A stretch of 64,000 nt of DNA, taken from Oligoflexia bacterium. GTDB lineage: Bacteria > Bdellovibrionota > Bacteriovoracia > Bacteriovoracales > Bacteriovoracaceae. Both the position numbers and the translations under genes were made by a program. The notes under the pieces were generated by a model. That model was given only the letters and a program-made list of their open reading frames with translations, was not told the DNA's origin and ran no database searches. Below are positions 51,304 through 60,723 of the stretch, piece by piece; position 1 is the first letter of the stretch; each line of letters begins with the position of its first letter. The stretch spans positions 1 to 64,000 of the forward strand of contig JAAEST010000011.1 in NCBI GenBank assembly GCA_024229115.1. The letters are read 5' to 3'.

Positions 51304-53220
51304 ATGTTTAGAAAAATTACTGTTTTATTATTCACTTCAATTTTCTTGTTCACATCATGTGTTCAAGATACTGGTTCCGGAAAAAGACGTTCTGGTAATG
51401 CCGCTCAAGTTGGAGAGGGAACAAACGGTAGTGGTGATGAACAGAATGCCGTTGGTGATGAAGTTGGAAATGTTACTGATGCTCTTCTTGCTGGAACAGT
51501 TGACCTTCGTCACATCGTTGATCCTTTCGAAGGAACTTATAAAACAAAAGTGACAATTCCTAAAAACTATAAAGGCCTTCTCTATCTTTCTGGTCTTAAC
51601 GTAACTTCTCTTAATTCAAAGCTAGTCACAGTAAGATTTAAGTTTGGTCGTGAGAATGAAACAATCGAAGTTCCTGCGAGTGTGGGAACAGCTCCGGGGA
51701 TTACTCCTGATACTGATATTGAAGTTCTCATTTTAGATATGGAAGATCAGCCATTAAATGATCTTCGTCTTCTCTATGATTTCTATGATTATACTGACTA
51801 CGATACAAACGATGACAATGTTGAATTTGGAACAGGAGATATTCACTCTGAACCAACAACGGATGTTAGAAGCCAAGGCGTTTACTGTCGAGGTTTAAGA
51901 TTAGAAGATGATCCTACATTTTCTTTTTCTGGAACGAATACAGCTTGTGATCAAGCAGGTGAAAAGTGTCTTTATAGTTATGCCAAGATTGCAGATAGTG
52001 GACTTTACTATAATGACGGTGGAAACCTTCTCGCATTTAATCCTACTGAACCAGCGATTGATCTCAATAAGAATGGTTACAATAATGAATCGCAAACTGA
52101 GCTTCTAAAGAAATGTATGCCAGATGTTGCGGTGAGAACAGCCGTTGAAAATTCATTAGTAACAACTATGAGTGGAGCAGGTTCTGTTGTCGCTTACGGT
52201 GAAACTGGTTTTGCAGGAGCTTATAGTTACCTCGGACCATATCGTTCGATTGCTAGAAATGATTGGGAAATTTCTGGCGATGCACTCTTTAGTGATGTTG
52301 GTGCTGGACAAAGTGCTTATGGACTTTTTCAATATCAATTAACAAACTCACCAACAAATACAGTGAGTGATCCAAGTGCTGCTGCAGATGGTGGTTTTAA
52401 ATCATTCCTTTTTCCACGTGCTGGGAAGATGGATCTTCAAAGTAATGTTGAATATATTGGCTATACCGATATTTCTAATGCTCTTACTGGAAGAGCTATT
52501 AATACATTAGTATCTTCTGGTGATACAGAGTATATGGACGGATGTAATATTCGTGTATCAAACTTTGATTCATTTACAAATGAAGGTATTCAGTCTTGTA
52601 ACGTAACGGCTTCAATTGAAATCATTGCTAAAGATCCAGAGACTGGAACATCAACAACGATTACGACAAGCCAAGATATTAAGCTTCAAATTTCTAGACC
52701 AAGTCTTACTGACTTCCAAGGAAAAGAGATTCTTTATAGCTCACTAAAAACTTGTTCTAACTCACAAGCTTGTGGGGCCAATGAATGTTGTTTTAACAAT
52801 AGATGTTGGGGAAGAGATTTAGTGAGTCAGTGTCTTGATGATGTACCGGGAGAAGGAAACCTTAGTATCGGAGATACTTGTTCTTCTGATTATCAATGTA
52901 CAAGTCTTTGTTGTAACGCTGCTACGGCCAGATGTTCAGTTCATAACTCTGGGCTTGATGTATTCTGTTCTAAGTCTCCAGGTCAACAATGTGTAACAAA
53001 AGAATTTTGTAAGAAAGAAAATATTCCTTCATGCTTTATTGTGAAGACAGGAATTAGCAATCAAGGACAGGTGACTTGTTCACTCAGATGTTACAATGTT
53101 CCTACTTTTGGAGATTGTGAGAATGGAATCTGTGTTCCACCTGATATTCCTGAAGTACCTGAGTTCGATCCTCAGAACCCAGACTGTTCAAATGCTATAG
53201 ATCCACCTAGTGGCTTCTAA
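51304..53220 (+). CDS. Large lipoprotein with Cys-rich C-terminus
   Basis: 638 residues. Lipoprotein signal (LLFTSIFLFTSC, Cys about 19), a Gly/Ser/Asn-rich linker (GNAAQVGEGTNGSGDE), a beta-rich middle and from about residue 480 a Cys-dense domain (TCSNSQACGANECCFNNRCW, then SDYQCTSLCCNAATARC), reminiscent of small knotted or EGF-like modules. Acidic clusters (YDFYDYTDYDTNDDN) could bind calcium. Surface or periplasmic protein; function unknown. Confidence 0.75.
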   Translation: MFRKITVLLFTSIFLFTSCVQDTGSGKRRSGNAAQVGEGTNGSGDEQNAVGDEVGNVTDALLAGTVDLRHIVDPFEGTYKTKVTIPKNYKGLLYLSGLNVTSLNSKLVTVRFKFGRENETIEVPASVGTAPGITPDTDIEVLILDMEDQPLNDLRLLYDFYDYTDYDTNDDNVEFGTGDIHSEPTTDVRSQGVYCRGLRLEDDPTFSFSGTNTACDQAGEKCLYSYAKIADSGLYYNDGGNLLAFNPTEPAIDLNKNGYNNESQTELLKKCMPDVAVRTAVENSLVTTMSGAGSVVAYGETGFAGAYSYLGPYRSIARNDWEISGDALFSDVGAGQSAYGLFQYQLTNSPTNTVSDPSAAADGGFKSFLFPRAGKMDLQSNVEYIGYTDISNALTGRAINTLVSSGDTEYMDGCNIRVSNFDSFTNEGIQSCNVTASIEIIAKDPETGTSTTITTSQDIKLQISRPSLTDFQGKEILYSSLKTCSNSQACGANECCFNNRCWGRDLVSQCLDDVPGEGNLSIGDTCSSDYQCTSLCCNAATARCSVHNSGLDVFCSKSPGQQCVTKEFCKKENIPSCFIVKTGISNQGQVTCSLRCYNVPTFGDCENGICVPPDIPEVPEFDPQNPDCSNAIDPPSGF

Positions 53221-53284
53221 CAAGTGATGTCTATTAAAATTCCATAAACTCAGGCATAATCATAATTTCTGAAAGGAGATTTTG

Positions 53285-53713
53285 ATGAGTATTAAAGACC
53301 TTGCTGATTGTCATTTAGATCATGTTGCTATCGTTGTAGAAGACCTAGAAAAGGCCTGCAAAATCTATGAAGACATGGGGATTCATTTCTTACCAGAAAG
53401 GGAAGTCGTCGAAGATCAAGGTGTGAAAACAGCTTTTGCTCCAGTAGATGATAGAGCTAATATTGAATTGCTTGAGCCTTATGGGGAAGATGGACCTATT
53501 CATCAATATCTTGCGAAGAAAGGACCTGGAATTCATCACCTTTGTTTTAGAGTAAAAGATGTAAAAGCAAAGGGTGAAGAACTAAGTGCTAAAGGATATC
53601 GTTTACTTTATCCAGAGCCAAAAATTGGTGCTCATAATTGCTTAGTGAATTTCATTCATCCCAAAAGTACTGGGGGAGTTCTGATTGAGATTTCTCAAAA
53701 GGGAGAACACTAA
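53285..53713 (+). CDS. mce: Methylmalonyl-CoA epimerase (VOC family)
   Basis: 142 residues from ATG 53285 (AAAGGAG upstream). LDHVAIVVEDLEKACKIYEDM with metal His, VKTAFAPVDDRANIELLEP with Glu, GPGIHHLCFRVKDV with His, and GVLIEISQK with the last Glu. Interconverts the R and S forms of methylmalonyl-CoA in propionyl-CoA use. Its stop overlaps the next ATG (TAATG), so the rhomboid-like gene is coupled. Confidence 0.9.
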   Translation: MSIKDLADCHLDHVAIVVEDLEKACKIYEDMGIHFLPEREVVEDQGVKTAFAPVDDRANIELLEPYGEDGPIHQYLAKKGPGIHHLCFRVKDVKAKGEELSAKGYRLLYPEPKIGAHNCLVNFIHPKSTGGVLIEISQKGEH

Positions 53714-54432
53714 TGCAACAAATGCATTTACCTACAATGACAAAGGCCAATAAGATTATCGTCATCACTCTTTTTGTGGCCTTTCTTTTAGATGCTGTTC
53801 TTAAGAAAACAACAGGAATTTCATTAACGGGAATCACTGGTTTGAAAGCCGCCTCACTAGAGTCTGGGTTTGTTTGGCAATTAGTAACTTACCCTCTTGT
53901 TCCTGGTTCGATGTTCGAGATTCTTTTTGAAGCCCTCATATTTTGGTTTATTGGAAGTGAGCTTGAACAGCTTTGGGGAGTTAAGAAATATCTTCGCTTT
54001 CTCTTTGCTTGTTTAGTGGGGGGAACGATTCTCTACGTACTTTCTACTTCTATATTTCTACGTTCAACTGTGGCCTATCAAATGACACTGTCTGGGCCAG
54101 GAGGAGTATCAAGTGCGGTGGCGGTGGCCTACGGAATTCTTTTTCCAGAGCGTACAATGTACTTCTTTATGTTCCCTCTCAAGGCCAAGTGGTTTGTGGC
54201 CATTATTGTGGGAATGTCTCTCTATCAAGGGATTTTCAGCCCATTTGGGCTCTTTTCATGGTGCCAGCTAGGAAATATCGGCTCTGGCTATATGTGGATG
54301 TTGATGCAGACAAAGGGCAAATTTAAGATTCCTGGGATCGGTGCAATGAAGAGTGGTAAGACTAAGAGCGTTAAGAAGTCCCATTTATCGATAGTTAAGG
54401 ATGATGACGATAACGATATCACTTATCATTAA
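53713..54432 (+). CDS. Rhomboid-like membrane protein, catalytic His replaced
   Basis: 239 residues, about six membrane helices. Rhomboid layout: QLVTYPLVPGSMFEILFEAL, then GPGGVSSAVAVAYG with Ser133 in the GxS position, and SWCQLGNIGSGYM where active rhomboids have (A/G)H(L/I)GG. The second catalytic residue, His, is Asn188 here, so it is probably a pseudoprotease (iRhom/derlin-like role) or a DUF1751-type relative. A basic tail (SGKTKSVKKSHLS) faces the cytoplasm. Confidence 0.8.
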   Translation: MQQMHLPTMTKANKIIVITLFVAFLLDAVLKKTTGISLTGITGLKAASLESGFVWQLVTYPLVPGSMFEILFEALIFWFIGSELEQLWGVKKYLRFLFACLVGGTILYVLSTSIFLRSTVAYQMTLSGPGGVSSAVAVAYGILFPERTMYFFMFPLKAKWFVAIIVGMSLYQGIFSPFGLFSWCQLGNIGSGYMWMLMQTKGKFKIPGIGAMKSGKTKSVKKSHLSIVKDDDDNDITYH

Positions 54433-54502
54433 CTTGCCATTTTTTGACTTAGTATGCTAAGTTGTCGTTTTCTTAAAAGGTAAATTCGTAAAGGGAAGAT
54501 AT

Positions 54503-54685
54503 ATGAGATTAAGTAGAGCTTTAGAAGACAAGAAATTAGACTTACGTTTAAGAGATAAACTTGTTCACGAAGGTAAAATTACTCAAGCTGATATGGATAA
54601 GTACTACGCTTCACTTCCTGATGATGCTTCAAATGCTACGACTACAGACGTAGATAATAAGCAGTCAGCAAGCACTGAAGAATAG
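54503..54685 (+). CDS. 60-residue protein of unknown function
   Basis: MRLSRALEDKKLDLRLRDKL, a charged helix, followed by HEGKITQADMDKYYASLPDD and a Ser/Thr/Asn/acidic tail. Own leader with GGGAAG upstream of ATG. Resembles short conserved proteins of Bdellovibrio relatives; role unknown. Stop is 6 bp from the convergent gene. Confidence 0.7.
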   Translation: MRLSRALEDKKLDLRLRDKLVHEGKITQADMDKYYASLPDDASNATTTDVDNKQSASTEE

Positions 54686-54691
54686 TCTTAA

Positions 54692-55045
54692 CTAAACTTC
54701 GTTCATTCTCGCTTCGATCATACGATCATTAAAATCTTTAATAGATGCTAGAGTCGTTAGGCAGTAATTCTTTGCTAGCGACTCTTCAAAATCTTGTTCA
54801 TCAAAATTATTTGTCACTACAACTAATCGAGTATCTAAAGGTACTTTCTTTAAGGCAATTGAAATAATTCCTTTTGAAGATTTGAGTCTTGGAATACAGC
54901 AAACGGCATACTGTCTGTTAGTTGAGCTAATTGAAGTAAAGTCCCAAAGAGTCTGACGACTACTAATTGGAGTTACCTTGTGATTAAAAGTTTTGAAGGT
55001 AATAGTACATAAGTTGATAAATTTTTTTTTATCGCTCGCACTCAT
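54692..55045 (-). CDS. Hypothetical protein downstream of the FliL-like gene
   Basis: 117 residues. Mixed alpha/beta with Cys residues INLCTITF and YAVCCIPRL. PilZ-like features are not evident. 15 bp separate it from the FliL-like stop, so it is in the same transcript. No family recognised. Confidence 0.5.
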   Translation of the reverse strand: MSASDKKKFINLCTITFKTFNHKVTPISSRQTLWDFTSISSTNRQYAVCCIPRLKSSKGIISIALKKVPLDTRLVVVTNNFDEQDFEESLAKNYCLTTLASIKDFNDRMIEARMNEV

Positions 55046-55060
55046 TTTAATTAGCTCCTC

Positions 55061-55531
55061 TTATTGAACAACGAAGCGTGAAAAGTAGATTTCTTTAACG
55101 ACAGGTTTATCGAAAAATTTATTCAGTCTTTGCTTTAATCTTTCTTCTAGCAGTATTTTTCCAGAGACAGAGTTAAGCTCAGTAGGGGTGAAACTACCAA
55201 CAACATCAATTACTGAGTCGTTAATAAAAGGCTTATTCTTTTCAAGTAATTCAATATAAGTATCTTTAAATGGTCTAAAGTGACATTCAACCTCTAGGAA
55301 ACGAAGTCTCTTAGTACGACCTTTTAAGTTAATAATTTGTTTTCCTAATTCAAAACTTTCAACGAAGCTAGATTCTTTCACAGAATCTTTTAAATTTTGC
55401 TCTTCGACTGCATTGTCAGGAAGAGGTTTCACAAAGATTTTCTCAGTATAGATAAATGTCCCTAGAGCACCTAGAGTAGCTACCAAGAGTAAGGCCGTAA
55501 GAATGGTATCGAATGATTTATTCCCAGTCAT
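55061..55531 (-). CDS. FliL-family flagellar basal-body-associated protein
   Basis: 156 residues. One N-terminal membrane helix (ILTALLLVATLGALGTFIYT), then a periplasmic domain with LKGRTKRLRFLEVECHFRPF, INDSVIDVVGSFTPTELNSVSGKILLEERLKQRLN and the final VKEIYFSRFVVQ, as in FliL. FliL stabilises stators of the flagellar motor. No other flagellar gene is in the window, so this may be a second, stand-alone copy. Confidence 0.85.
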   Translation of the reverse strand: MTGNKSFDTILTALLLVATLGALGTFIYTEKIFVKPLPDNAVEEQNLKDSVKESSFVESFELGKQIINLKGRTKRLRFLEVECHFRPFKDTYIELLEKNKPFINDSVIDVVGSFTPTELNSVSGKILLEERLKQRLNKFFDKPVVKEIYFSRFVVQ

Positions 55532-55571
55532 ATTAGTATTTTATACTTGGTAGGTGGGGAAATCTAGGGGT

Positions 55572-55603
55572 AAAAAAAAGACCATCTAAAATAGATGGTC
55601 TTT
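55572..55603 (-). terminator. Terminator after alanine dehydrogenase
   Basis: AAAGACCATCT - AAAAT - AGATGGTCTTT, an 11-bp perfect stem. On the minus strand it ends in a run of T (complement of 55572-55579). Confidence 0.92.
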
Positions 55604-55626
55604 CTAAACTTCTATGTTGTTTTTAA

Positions 55627-56733
55627 CTAGATTTTTAATTCTGTGTAAGGAAGCTCTAAATCCTCAGCAACTTGCTTATAAACCAGATCTCCCTTGTAGA
55701 TATTGATACCCGGTTTAAAAGCTGGGTCTTGTGCAGCAGCTTCTTCAACCCCAATTTTAGCAATTAATCGAGCATATTTCAGCGTTACATTTGTGAGAGC
55801 ATATGTCGAAGTTCTGGCAACTGCACCTGGCATATTGGCCACACAGTAGTGAACAACACCATCAACTTCAAAAGTTGGAGCTTCGTGAGTTGTTGGCTTA
55901 CAAGTTTCAATACATCCACCCTGATCAACAGCAATATCAACAACAACAGAGCCTTTTTCCATTTTGCTGATCATATCTCTTGTTACTAGTTTTGGAGCTT
56001 TTGCTCCAGGAACAAGAACGGCACCAATAACTAAGTCAGACTTAGTTACAGCATCTTCAATATTTTGAGCGTTTGAGAAGAGAGTCGTGATTCTTGTATC
56101 AAAGAGATCATCTAGTTCAGCCAGTCTCTTTACTGAAAGGTCGATGGCCGTAACATCTGCACCAAGACCCATGGCCATTTTAATGGCGTTAGTTCCAGCA
56201 ACTCCACAACCGATTACTGTTACTTTTCCTCTTTGAACACCTGGTACACCACCAAGAAGAACACCTTTTCCACCTTTATCTTTTTGAAGATAAGCCGCTC
56301 CAATTTGAGTCGACATTCTTCCTGCTACTTCAGACATTGGAAGAAGAAGCGGAAGTGACCCATCAGCATTTTGAATTGTTTCGTAGGCCACACAAGTTGC
56401 ACCAGACTTCATAAGCCCTTCCGTTAGTGGCTTTTCTGCCGCTAGGTGAAGATAGGTGTAAAGAATATGATGTGGCTTTAAAAGAGCAACTTCTCTTGGT
56501 TGAGGCTCTTTCACTTTGATAATCATTGTCGCAGTTTCAAAAACATCTTCTAAGCTTGGAAGAATTTTTGCTCCAGCTTTGATGAATTCTTCATCATCAA
56601 TACCAATTCCGATACCGGCATTAGTTTCTACAAAGAGCTCATGTCCATCTTCAACTAATTGCCTTACACCAGCAGGTACTAAACCAACTCTGTTTTCATT
56701 ATTCTTAATTTCCTTAGGTACACCAATTTTCAT
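55627..56733 (-). CDS. ald: Alanine dehydrogenase
   Basis: 368 residues, full length. MKIGVPKEIKNNENRVGLVP, IKVKEPQPRE with the active-site Lys, YTYLHLAAEK with the active-site His, VTVIGCGVAGTNAIKMAMGL (NAD-binding), and VVVDIAVDQGGCIET. Interconverts L-alanine and pyruvate plus ammonia with NAD. Own terminator; monocistronic. Confidence 0.95.
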   Translation of the reverse strand: MKIGVPKEIKNNENRVGLVPAGVRQLVEDGHELFVETNAGIGIGIDDEEFIKAGAKILPSLEDVFETATMIIKVKEPQPREVALLKPHHILYTYLHLAAEKPLTEGLMKSGATCVAYETIQNADGSLPLLLPMSEVAGRMSTQIGAAYLQKDKGGKGVLLGGVPGVQRGKVTVIGCGVAGTNAIKMAMGLGADVTAIDLSVKRLAELDDLFDTRITTLFSNAQNIEDAVTKSDLVIGAVLVPGAKAPKLVTRDMISKMEKGSVVVDIAVDQGGCIETCKPTTHEAPTFEVDGVVHYCVANMPGAVARTSTYALTNVTLKYARLIAKIGVEEAAAQDPAFKPGINIYKGDLVYKQVAEDLELPYTELKI

Positions 56734-56877
56734 GGATGGCTCCTTTTAGCAATGCGTTATTGTCTTAATAATTTCTAGCCGAATATAAACAAAGGAAAGG
56801 CCCCTGAAAAGTAAAAAATAGACAGCTTATGTCGTGGGAATTATTCTATTTATGCTTTTCAAAATCAAGGATGTTAA

Positions 56878-58272
56878 ATGAGAAGATCATTCATAGTTCT
56901 GGCCCTATTACTGCCTCTAATTGCCTGTACAAATATGTCTAAAAAACCATCGATTTCTGAACAAATCGGTGAGGGAATACCTGTGAAAAAGTTCGTTCTC
57001 GATAATGGACTGACACTCTTAGTGAGTGAAAATAAACAACTTCCTATTTTTAGCTACTACACTTTCTATAATGTAGGTGGGCGTCACGAATCTCAAGGAA
57101 CCACCGGAGCAACTCACTTTCTAGAGCATATGATGTTCAAGGGAGCGAAGAAGTATGGCCCTAAGCAATTTGATACGACTATTGAGGCCAATGGTGGAAG
57201 TACTAATGCTTATACAAACTTTGATAGCACTGTTTACTATCAAAGTATGCCTTCTCATATGATTGAAAAAATCATTGATATGGAAGCCGATAGAATGGAA
57301 AATCTTCTTCTCGAAGAATATAGCTTTGAGGCGGAAAGAAAAGTTATCTTTGAAGAAAGAAAGATGAGATATGAAAATAGTCCTCGTGGGCAGCTCTATC
57401 TTTCTCTTATGCAAAAAGTTTTTAGAGGGACTCCTTATGGGGGAAGTGTCATTGGTAGTGAGCAAGATCTCGCCAGCCTAACTCGTGCGCAGGTAAGAGA
57501 GTTCTTTAAAAACTTCTATCGTCCAGACAATGCCACAATCGTCATTGTTGGAGATGTGGATGCATCAGACGTCTATTCTCTTGTAAAAGAAAAGTTTGGA
57601 AGTATGAAAAGGTCTTCTCCAGAGATTCTTGCTTATAAGAAATCAAAGGATGATAGAGATCTCTATGCTTTTCAAAATAAGAACTTCAAAAAGCACACTA
57701 AGCTCTACGGTCAATCTCCAACGCCATTATTTATGATGGGATATAGAGGATTACCTCTTGGAGAAAGAGAAGCATTCGTTATGGATATCTTAGCTACTGT
57801 TCTTGGACAGAGTGAGAGTAGTTATTTAACTCAGGAGTTAGTTGTTGGTAAAAGACCTCAGTTTGCGAGTCTTTCAACATCTAATTACAACTTAAGATAT
57901 AACGGTATCTTCTTTGTTTCTGGTCAACTTTTAAAAGGAAAGAGTTTTAATAAGGCAAAGAGAAGTCTTCTTAGAACTTTAAAGAAGTCATGTAATGAAG
58001 CCATAACAGCTAGGTCTGTTCAGAAGACTAAGAATCAATATCTCGTGGATTTCTACCATGGAATTAAAACAAATAAAGGGGTGGCCCACTATTTAGGTCA
58101 ACTCGAGACTCTTTATGGAGACTATAATTTCTATAAGAAAGAACTAGAGATTTATAACTCAATTACGGAAGATGAGTTGAAAACAACATGTAAAAACTTA
58201 TTCAATAAAGACGAATATTTTATGGTCTCTGTCTGGGACAAGCACCCGAAAGCTAAAAAAGGAAGAAGATAA
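56878..58272 (+). CDS. M16-family zinc peptidase, active subunit, lipoprotein
   Basis: 464 residues. Lipoprotein signal (VLALLLPLIAC, Cys17). Inverted zinc motif THFLEHMMFKG (H80, E83, H84), third ligand Glu in EAERKVIFEERK about 75 residues on. C-terminal half is the second M16 domain. The last base overlaps the next gene. Anchored in the envelope, it likely degrades periplasmic peptides as a heterodimer with its neighbour, as in bacterial M16B pairs. Confidence 0.9.
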   Translation: MRRSFIVLALLLPLIACTNMSKKPSISEQIGEGIPVKKFVLDNGLTLLVSENKQLPIFSYYTFYNVGGRHESQGTTGATHFLEHMMFKGAKKYGPKQFDTTIEANGGSTNAYTNFDSTVYYQSMPSHMIEKIIDMEADRMENLLLEEYSFEAERKVIFEERKMRYENSPRGQLYLSLMQKVFRGTPYGGSVIGSEQDLASLTRAQVREFFKNFYRPDNATIVIVGDVDASDVYSLVKEKFGSMKRSSPEILAYKKSKDDRDLYAFQNKNFKKHTKLYGQSPTPLFMMGYRGLPLGEREAFVMDILATVLGQSESSYLTQELVVGKRPQFASLSTSNYNLRYNGIFFVSGQLLKGKSFNKAKRSLLRTLKKSCNEAITARSVQKTKNQYLVDFYHGIKTNKGVAHYLGQLETLYGDYNFYKKELEIYNSITEDELKTTCKNLFNKDEYFMVSVWDKHPKAKKGRR

Positions 58273-59630
58273 TGAAACTACTAATATTTTTAATAGCTCT
58301 TTCTCAATTTACTTATGCTAGTTACGGTACAGATAATATCAAAAGAATGAATTGGGAAAACCTTGAGGTTGTTTGGTTAGAGGATGATCGTTTTCCAACT
58401 TATAATGTGATGATTTATTTTGCTGATGGTGCTTTAAGTGAGTCTGCTAGTGAAAAAGGTTCGACAGAAGCAGCACTTCAATTATTAACATACGGAACAA
58501 GAAGATTCTCGAGGAAAGATATTGCCGATAATCTAGATTTCTTTGGAGTGACTTATGCCTCTAATGTGACTCATGAATATTCTCTTTTTAAGTTCCAAGG
58601 TTTAACAAAAGATGTGATCCCTACAGCGAAGAAGTTCTGTCATCTCTTTCAAGATGCGACTTATCCTCAAAGAGAATTAAAGAATACTATCAAGAGAGCT
58701 GTGACTGCCCTTGATTCTAAGGTTAACGATCCAAGCGGTATTGCTTCACTCGCTTTTAGAGAATTATCTCTTGCAGGAAGCCCATATAGCTATCCAGTAA
58801 GTGGAAAAAAGAAAGACATGATCCGTTTAACGACTAAGAAGCTTAAAGGAAAACTGAATTATTTAAATAAAGAAGTTAAGAAGAGAATTTATCTATCAGG
58901 TCCAAAGTCAGTGCTTTCTATTAAGGATGTTATTCTTAATGAGTGTGGTTGGAAGGGAGAAGGTAAATATGAAAGAGCGGTTTCTTACACTCCAATTAAG
59001 AGTAAAGGAAAGCCAAGTATTTACTTAATTACTGTTCCTAAGGCCAACCAAGCTCAAGTTAGAATTGGTAAATTCATCAATAAGAATGAATTAAGAAAAG
59101 ATAGTGAAACAACTCTTGCTTCTGAATTCTTAGGAGGTGGTTTTACAAGCCGTCTAATGAGAGTTTTAAGACAGCAATATGGACTTACATATTCAGTGAG
59201 TGCCTTTGCTGGTAATCAAAAAGAATATGGTCGTGCTGGAATTGCGACTTTCACGAAGAATGAAACAGTTGATAAGTTACTTATTGAAACTAGAAATACG
59301 ATTGAAAGTATTGAAAAAGGTGACTTTGGGAAAGAAGATTTAGATCGCTCTAAAGGATTTCTTTCAGGTAGTTTTCCATTTAGATTTCAAACTTCTGAAA
59401 GCCTTCTTGGTGAAATGATTTTATTAGATCATGAAAATAAAACTCTTAATGCTCTCGACTCATTTAAAGATGAGGTTAACTTAATCAGCAAAGAAAAGTT
59501 TCAAGAGATTGTGAAGTCTCTCTATCATTGGAATGATCAAACAATTGTGGTTGTTGGACCTAGGTCTCTTCAAAGTAAGTTAAAAGATTTTGGTGATGTT
59601 AAGGTTATTAATTATAAGAAGTTCCTATAA
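58272..59630 (+). CDS. M16-family partner, inactive subunit
   Basis: 452 residues with signal peptide (LLIFLIALSQFTYAS). The M16 fold is present but HxxEH is replaced (AALQLLTYGTRRF). The C-terminal domain has GGGFTSRLMRVLRQQYGLTYSV with the Arg...Tyr pair that holds the substrate in M16B pairs. So one subunit cuts and this one completes the substrate cavity. One-base overlap with the active subunit. Its TAA is inside the terminator stem. Confidence 0.88.
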   Translation: MKLLIFLIALSQFTYASYGTDNIKRMNWENLEVVWLEDDRFPTYNVMIYFADGALSESASEKGSTEAALQLLTYGTRRFSRKDIADNLDFFGVTYASNVTHEYSLFKFQGLTKDVIPTAKKFCHLFQDATYPQRELKNTIKRAVTALDSKVNDPSGIASLAFRELSLAGSPYSYPVSGKKKDMIRLTTKKLKGKLNYLNKEVKKRIYLSGPKSVLSIKDVILNECGWKGEGKYERAVSYTPIKSKGKPSIYLITVPKANQAQVRIGKFINKNELRKDSETTLASEFLGGGFTSRLMRVLRQQYGLTYSVSAFAGNQKEYGRAGIATFTKNETVDKLLIETRNTIESIEKGDFGKEDLDRSKGFLSGSFPFRFQTSESLLGEMILLDHENKTLNALDSFKDEVNLISKEKFQEIVKSLYHWNDQTIVVVGPRSLQSKLKDFGDVKVINYKKFL

Positions 59631-59650
59631 TTAGCGAATAGGAACTTTTT
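59619..59650 (+). terminator. Terminator embedded in the convergent gene ends
   Basis: AAGTTCCTAT (59619-59628), 9-nt loop, ATAGGAACTT (59638-59647), then T. The stem includes the stop of the M16 gene, and its T-run touches the end of the bactofilin gene, so it can serve both strands. Confidence 0.85.
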
Positions 59651-59996
59651 AAGAGTCCGTTTTTCCTTCCATATTTACCACGGCTCCAGGATGTATTGAG
59701 ATATTCTGGGCCTGAATTTTACCACTGAGAGTGGCACTAGGGTAGACTGTTATTTTACCAGTTGAGAGAAGCTCACCCTTAAAAACTCCGAAGATTTCAA
59801 TATCATGACACTTCAAAGTCCCATTGATTAAAGCTGAGGGTTCAATAGTAACTTTCTCTTTTCCCGTCATCGTAATATCACCTTCAATTTGACCAGCAAT
59901 ATGAGTGACACCTTGAAGGTTGAATTCACCTTTAAGTTTGGCACCTCGTCCAAAGAAAGAATAATCCTGATCTTTTAAGTGAATAATCTCAGACAT
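59649..59996 (-). CDS. Bactofilin
   Basis: 115 residues. Right-handed beta-helix repeats with the usual pattern: FFGRGAKLKGEFNLQGVTHIAGQ, then EGDITMTGKEKVTIEPSA, GTLKCHDIEIFGVFKG, GKITVYPSATLSGKIQAQNI. Polymerises without nucleotides into membrane-bound filaments that place cell-wall enzymes. Here it is the last gene behind a membrane coiled-coil protein and an L,D-transpeptidase; bactofilins are commonly linked to M23 peptidases instead. Confidence 0.93.
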   Translation of the reverse strand: MSEIIHLKDQDYSFFGRGAKLKGEFNLQGVTHIAGQIEGDITMTGKEKVTIEPSALINGTLKCHDIEIFGVFKGELLSTGKITVYPSATLSGKIQAQNISIHPGAVVNMEGKTDS

Positions 59997-60721
59997 TAGT
60001 TACCTATAGTTTTTTGTACGAGTTGTTTATAAATTAAGTCACCAGTTCTAGAAAAGATAACGATCTTAAAGAGTAAGTCTTTCTCTTTCGTCGGTGGGAA
60101 TGTTACTTTCACTGGTCTAAAACGACTGGTTGAAAAGAGTTCACCTTTGTTAAAAGATATATCCATTTCCTGATCGGCCATAGAGCCCGTTGGCCAAGTG
60201 ACAAGGTTATCTCCATCTTTCATGACCACAAAGATAAATCCTGAAATTCTAGATTGATCTTTAGTTAAGTTAAGAATTTTGAAGTCTAAGTTAATATTTT
60301 GACCCTGTTGAGTGGCCTCAACTTCTTCAATTCTTAGGTTCGGACTTTTAGTTAAATCTTTACGACCAGGACTTGGCTTAAAGAGAAGAAGACTTTCAAG
60401 CGATGTTGCGTCTTTCGTACCTTGCCCAAGTTTTACAAGAAGGCTTTCTCTTTCTTTATCTAGAGAGGCGGCTTGTTCTTTTAATGTCACAATCTCTTGC
60501 TTAAGGTCACTAATGATTTGAGGCTCTTTCATTTGAGCGAAATGCCTAATCTGCTTAAAGTAAAGAAAGCCTGCAATAGTGATAAGAATTGAGATTAGAG
60601 CAAGAGTAGGGAGAACAAATACGATGAAACGTAAGAGTCCTTTACTTAATTCATAATAACGTGGAGCCTGGTTTTCATCATAAATGATGAATGAAAGTTT
60701 CTTCTTCGCTTGGGTAATCAC
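59996..60721 (-). CDS. Membrane coiled-coil protein, bactofilin partner
   Basis: 241 residues. A short cytoplasmic start, one membrane helix (LLRFIVFVLPTLALISILITIAGF), a coiled coil (about 65-105: IISDLKQEIVTLKEQAASL), then a beta-rich periplasmic domain (INLDFKILNLTKD...ISGFIFVVMKDGD). The topology is that of the M23-type proteins that sit beside bactofilins, but without the peptidase domain. Stop overlaps the bactofilin start by one base. Confidence 0.75.
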   Translation of the reverse strand: MITQAKKKLSFIIYDENQAPRYYELSKGLLRFIVFVLPTLALISILITIAGFLYFKQIRHFAQMKEPQIISDLKQEIVTLKEQAASLDKERESLLVKLGQGTKDATSLESLLLFKPSPGRKDLTKSPNLRIEEVEATQQGQNINLDFKILNLTKDQSRISGFIFVVMKDGDNLVTWPTGSMADQEMDISFNKGELFSTSRFRPVKVTFPPTKEKDLLFKIVIFSRTGDLIYKQLVQKTIGN

Positions 60722-60723
60722 TT

